Shown here in pieces: positions 5,611-6,790 of a stretch of 6,790 nucleotides of DNA. The stretch's first letter is position 1; each line of letters begins with the position of its first letter. Source of the stretch: an uncultured Verrucomicrobia subdivision 3 bacterium (lineage in GTDB: Bacteria; Verrucomicrobiota; Verrucomicrobiae; Limisphaerales; CAMLLE01). The notes under the pieces are model-generated. The model ran no database searches. It was not told the origin of the DNA and saw only the letters and a program-made list of their open reading frames with translations. The stretch spans positions 1 to 6,790 of the forward strand of contig CAMLLE010000171.1 of assembly GCA_946480555.1 (NCBI GenBank), written 5' to 3'. The position numbers were made by a program, and so were the translations under genes.

Positions 5611-6790
5611 CGCCGAACACAACGAGAAGGTCATTTTCGTCGCCGCCTCCAAGATCACCGATCCGGAGGAGCGCGATGAATTCCTCGAGTTCGCGTGCCG
5701 CGGGGACGCCGCCTTGCGCCAGCGCGTGGATGCGTTGCTTCAACTGAGCCTGCCGGCAGACGACTTCTTCCGCGTCAATCCGCGTGTGCTTTGTGAAAAT
5801 CCGGAAGCGGAGTTGATCGAACACACGCTGCGTGAACCCGGTGTTCAACCCGGATTGATCGATGCGGAGAACATCGACCGCTACCGGCTCGTTTCACGCC
5901 TGGGCGAAGGCGGCTGCGGCGTGGTGTACCGGGCGGAGCAAACCGCGCCCGTGCGGCGCCAGGTGGCGTTGAAAATCATCCGGCTCGGAATGGATACCGA
6001 AAGTGTGATTGCACGTTTCGAGGCGGAGCGCCAGGCGCTGGCGCTGATGGATCACCCGAACATCGCGCGCGTGCTCGATGCCGGCGCGACACAATCCGGG
6101 CGGCCGTTCTTCGCCATGGAATTGGTGAGCGGCACCAAGGTGACGCAATACTGCGACGAGCAGCGTCGGTCGGTGACGCAACGGCTCGAAGTCTTCATTG
6201 AGATTTGCAGTGCGATTCAACACGCCCATCAGAAGGGAATCATCCATCGCGACATCAAGCCGTCGAACATTCTCGTCTCGGAAGCGGAAGGACGCGCGGT
6301 CCCGAAGGTGATTGATTTCGGCATTGCGAAGGCCACGCAAGGACGACTTTCGGACAACACGCTTTACACCGCACAGGATCAGTTCGTCGGCACGCCGGCC
6401 TACATGAGCCCGGAGCAGGCCGACGGCAGCCACATGGATGTGGACACGCGCGCCGACATCTACAGCCTCGGCGTGCTGCTGTATGAGCTCCTCACCGGCC
6501 GGCCGCCGTTTGATTCGAAGGAGCTTTCAGAATCCGGTCTCGATGTGATGCGCCGCACGTTGCGCGAACGCGAGCCGCTCCGGCCATCCGCAATGCTGAA
6601 TTCGCTCAAGATGCTGGAACTGGAACAGGTGGCCGCCAACCGGGCGACCGACCCGCACCGCCTGTTCGCCGCCGTTCGCGGCGATCTCGACTGGATCGTG
6701 ATGAAAGCACTCGAGAAGGATCGCCAGCGGCGTTACGAAACGGCCAATGGCCTGGCGATGGATGTGAGGCGCTTTCTAGACAACGAGCCC
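5603..6790 (+). CDS. Ser/Thr protein kinase, Hanks (PknB-like) type, N-terminal 396 residues, truncated by the window edge
   Basis: This frame is open from ATG 5603 to the last base, so the C-terminus is missing. Residues 1-90 form a non-kinase extension with DPEERDEFLEFACRGD (20-35) followed by a leucine-rich helix, a pattern I associate with kinases of this group. The kinase domain runs from about residue 93 to past 390. It has the glycine loop LGEGGCGVVY (100-109), VALK with ATP-binding K124, and helix-C E142. HRDIKPSN (215-222) gives catalytic D217 and N222, DFG is at 238-240, GTPAYMSPE at 263-271, and DIYSLGVLLYELLTG at 285-299. All catalytic residues are present, so an active kinase is expected. 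Candidate activation-loop sites include T253, T256 and T264. The 24-base gap and same strand suggest cotranscription with the sigma factor, a likely substrate. ATG 5603 is the only usual start codon between the sigma-factor stop and the conserved region. Family members often continue into a membrane segment and TPR or WD40 repeats, which cannot be seen here. Confidence 0.93.
   Translation, partial: MADAEHNEKVIFVAASKITDPEERDEFLEFACRGDAALRQRVDALLQLSLPADDFFRVNPRVLCENPEAELIEHTLREPGVQPGLIDAENIDRYRLVSRLGEGGCGVVYRAEQTAPVRRQVALKIIRLGMDTESVIARFEAERQALALMDHPNIARVLDAGATQSGRPFFAMELVSGTKVTQYCDEQRRSVTQRLEVFIEICSAIQHAHQKGIIHRDIKPSNILVSEAEGRAVPKVIDFGIAKATQGRLSDNTLYTAQDQFVGTPAYMSPEQADGSHMDVDTRADIYSLGVLLYELLTGRPPFDSKELSESGLDVMRRTLREREPLRPSAMLNSLKMLELEQVAANRATDPHRLFAAVRGDLDWIVMKALEKDRQRRYETANGLAMDVRRFLDNEP

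Noticed and set aside
5894..6433. Minus-strand 179-residue open frame opposite the kinase
   Set aside because: The plus strand encodes a complete set of kinase motifs here; the antisense translation matches nothing recognisable.

Overview
The window looks like chromosomal DNA from a diderm, GC-rich bacterium, most likely a verrucomicrobium related to Pedosphaera/Limisphaerales. Three things point there: a PF07638-type ECF sigma factor followed by a large Ser/Thr kinase, start codons almost without Shine-Dalgarno sequences, and a palindromic repeat built round GTAGCGGCGGTCTG. The taxonomic call is inference from gene style, not a search result.

Layout. (1) 1-1135, + strand: the C-terminal end of a LolC/LolE-type lipoprotein-release permease and a complete LolD-type ATPase. 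They are separated by a 192-bp gap that is mostly one nested palindromic repeat made of 7-bp tandem units and GC-rich hairpins. (2) 1201-1782, + strand: a TPMT-family SAM methyltransferase. (3) 1875-2984, + strand: a DegT/DnrJ/EryC1/StrS PLP-dependent sugar aminotransferase, followed by a 9-bp hairpin in the convergent gap. (4) 4872-3150, - strand: lgt then miaA, four bases apart. (5) 5018-6790, + strand: an ECF sigma factor followed after 24 bases by a Ser/Thr protein kinase that stays open to the window edge.

How they fit together. LolCE/LolD extracts lipoproteins from the inner membrane, and Lgt adds the diacylglyceryl anchor those lipoproteins carry, so two steps of one pathway lie within 5 kb, though in separate transcription units. 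MiaA (tRNA A37 prenylation) seems to be a positional partner of lgt only. The sigma factor and kinase form a probable signalling pair. The sigma factor lacks the acidic residues usual in region 2.2 and has a threonine there, which suggests activation by phosphorylation as described for EcfP/PknT of Vibrio.

The most unusual items are the nested heptad palindrome (296-438) and the sigma-kinase pair, including a 10-codon mini-ORF that bridges the two genes. No tRNA, rRNA, CRISPR array, transposase or integrase was seen. No gene-free stretch exceeds 200 bases.
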